64,000 bases of DNA, from contig NC_092580.1 in the NCBI RefSeq assembly GCF_037975245.1, positions 25,960,501 to 26,024,500 of the forward strand, in the 5' to 3' direction. Below are positions 62,531 to 64,000 of the stretch, one piece after another. The DNA is from Apostichopus japonicus (taxonomy: Eukaryota > Echinodermata > Holothuroidea > Aspidochirotida > Stichopodidae). Every line of letters begins with the position of its first letter. Within the stretch, counting starts at the first letter, position 1. The notes under the pieces were generated by a model, which was given only the letters and a program-made list of their open reading frames with translations, was not told the DNA's origin and ran no database searches. The position numbers and the translations under genes were made by a program.

Positions 62531-64000
62531 GACAAGAAATTAAATCCTCATTTCTAGTGTTACATAATTTGCCTCTTTTTGGGGAATTTCAATACATTTT
62601 ATGATGGACTGTAGCAGCTGCTGCCTGTGCAAAGAGCCATTGGTAACCCCATCAGTACATTTTAACTCTTTCTCATAATAGTTTCAATGCAGTTGGGCAA
62701 TCCAATCATCATAGTCTGAAAATCTTCAACTTTTGTCATGTGGATCAAATGTCACTTGAGTGCTTGACTGCAGATATCACCAAATATCAGATTTCAAAGA
62801 ATAACAGATTATGGAAAATGCGCCCAGCAGGGATACCTTCCAAAAGTAAACCTTTGAGATATGTAGTTTCTGTCATAGAAAAATAAAATGATCCAGCTAT
62901 TACACCAGCATATTTCACATAGTTTTCTTTCTTTTGCCACTCCTGATGTGAGTTCTAACTTGTATATCCTCTTACCACAAGTGTTTCAGGAATTATGGTG
63001 GTGACTTTTCATTTTGTGTCTATATTTAGAAGTAATATAACATATGAATGTTATCAAATTTCACATGGACAGCTCTTATTTTGGACAGGGTATATGAGAA
63101 GTAGATAAGTATGTTCTGACTATTAAAAACATTGAGTACTATACTCTGGCCAAATACCTCAACGGTATGAATTCCCAGAATGCAATGCAGCCCAACTTTG
63201 TGTAGCAGGAGCTTCAGCATATGACAATCCTTCATTGAATCAAGCTCCAAACATTTCTCCCTTGTGTGTGTTTCTTGTTCCATTTGTCTTGGGTGTGAGG
63301 CATTATGGGTAAGGAAAAGGGAGTCAAGGCAGCTAGGGTTGGAATGATGCGGATCAACAGACTTCAGTTTCCAGATCCGTACAACATGTAGCAATGTTTC
63401 TATAACTTTGAAGCACCAAAAGTTCTCCCATAACAGTATCTTAATTGGCTTCTGAACCAATATTCATATTGGGACCGATGGGTATTGATGCACCTAGCAA
63501 TCATACAGTACGTAACACACTATGTATCATCAACTTTCTAGCCAACATAAATTCTTGCATGGTCTGAAATGTACAAGCAGCTTGCACATACGTATCGAGA
63601 AAGTATGTCATGCCAGTACTGTATGACTTATGGACTATTTTGCCTATTTGGTTCATATTTCGTTCCACACCTACATTACCTTTTGTTTTAATACAGTTCA
63701 ATCAACATCATGCAGTATGAGATCCATATAACATGACTATAAATGAAAAGACACTACCTACAATACCCTTCCAAGCTGCACTTTTATGTCTTATTACAGT
63801 ATTGAGACTTGTCATTAAAGAAATTCTACACCTTCTTTTCCTTCAACAGCTACTTAGTGACAAGGGGGTGACCAAGCTCCCACACATCATGCCAACCATT
63901 ATGACACTTGAGCAACAACAATCAGTTGTTGAAAGCTGCTTTAGAGCCTCTGGGTCTCAACAGATTAATGTTGCTTGACAACCAGTACAAGCAGGATCTA
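62531..64000. other. Right edge, no gene recognised
   Basis: Contains a 144-codon minus-strand open frame (63026-63460) and an 81-codon plus-strand frame (63733-63978). Neither shows a known domain or splice-consistent partner, so neither is called. Confidence 0.3.

Noticed and set aside
63026-63460. 144-codon minus-strand open frame near the right edge
   Set aside because: No family resemblance, no convincing signal or domain, no flanking exons that extend it. Length alone is insufficient in AT-rich non-coding DNA.

Overview
The window is animal nuclear DNA: AT-rich, with small protein-coding exons separated by GT-AG introns and much transposon and minisatellite debris. Protein families and repeat types fit a bilaterian, probably a marine invertebrate such as an echinoderm; that placement is inference.

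Three genes can be reconstructed. Two are tandem paralogs of selenophosphate synthetase (selenide, water dikinase; SEPHS/SPS), both on the minus strand: paralog B at 13406-20194 and paralog A at 532-8402. Each has seven coding exons; the first six have identical lengths (250, 104, 150, 113, 197 and 213 bp). Both carry an in-frame UGA at codon 29, exactly where SPS2 has selenocysteine, followed by short potential RNA stem-loops. I could not find a convincing SECIS element 3' of either gene, so whether UGA is read as selenocysteine or by another readthrough is open. The spacer between them (8403-13405) holds a 5'-truncated, frameshifted CR1-like LINE.

The third gene, on the plus strand at 25609-38550, encodes a 254-residue four-TM synaptophysin/synaptoporin-family (MARVEL) protein in six coding exons. 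Just before its true exon 2 lies a 2.4 kb tandem array of 161-163 bp units. Each unit repeats the end of intron 1, the 3' splice site and almost all of exon 2, but lacks the donor site; reading runs into TAA and then an AATAAA. There are 14 such exon copies plus the functional one.

The rest is mostly non-coding. It contains several non-autonomous DNA transposons with readable ends: hAT-type with 8-bp target duplications (20907-21333, 22930-23573, 46781-47192, 48665-49021, and with one mismatch 22454-22733); a pair of piggyBac-type elements in TTAA (25999-26345, 44850-45221); and an unclassified element with 13-bp inverted repeats (32443-33338). There is a hAT transposase C-terminal remnant (to 59658), an inverted pair of tRNA-derived SINEs around TA tracts (54.1-54.4 kb), and minisatellites at 13.7-14.6, 49.1, 55.9-56.4 and 61.9-62.3 kb. 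From 38.6 kb to the right edge I recognise no further protein-coding gene.
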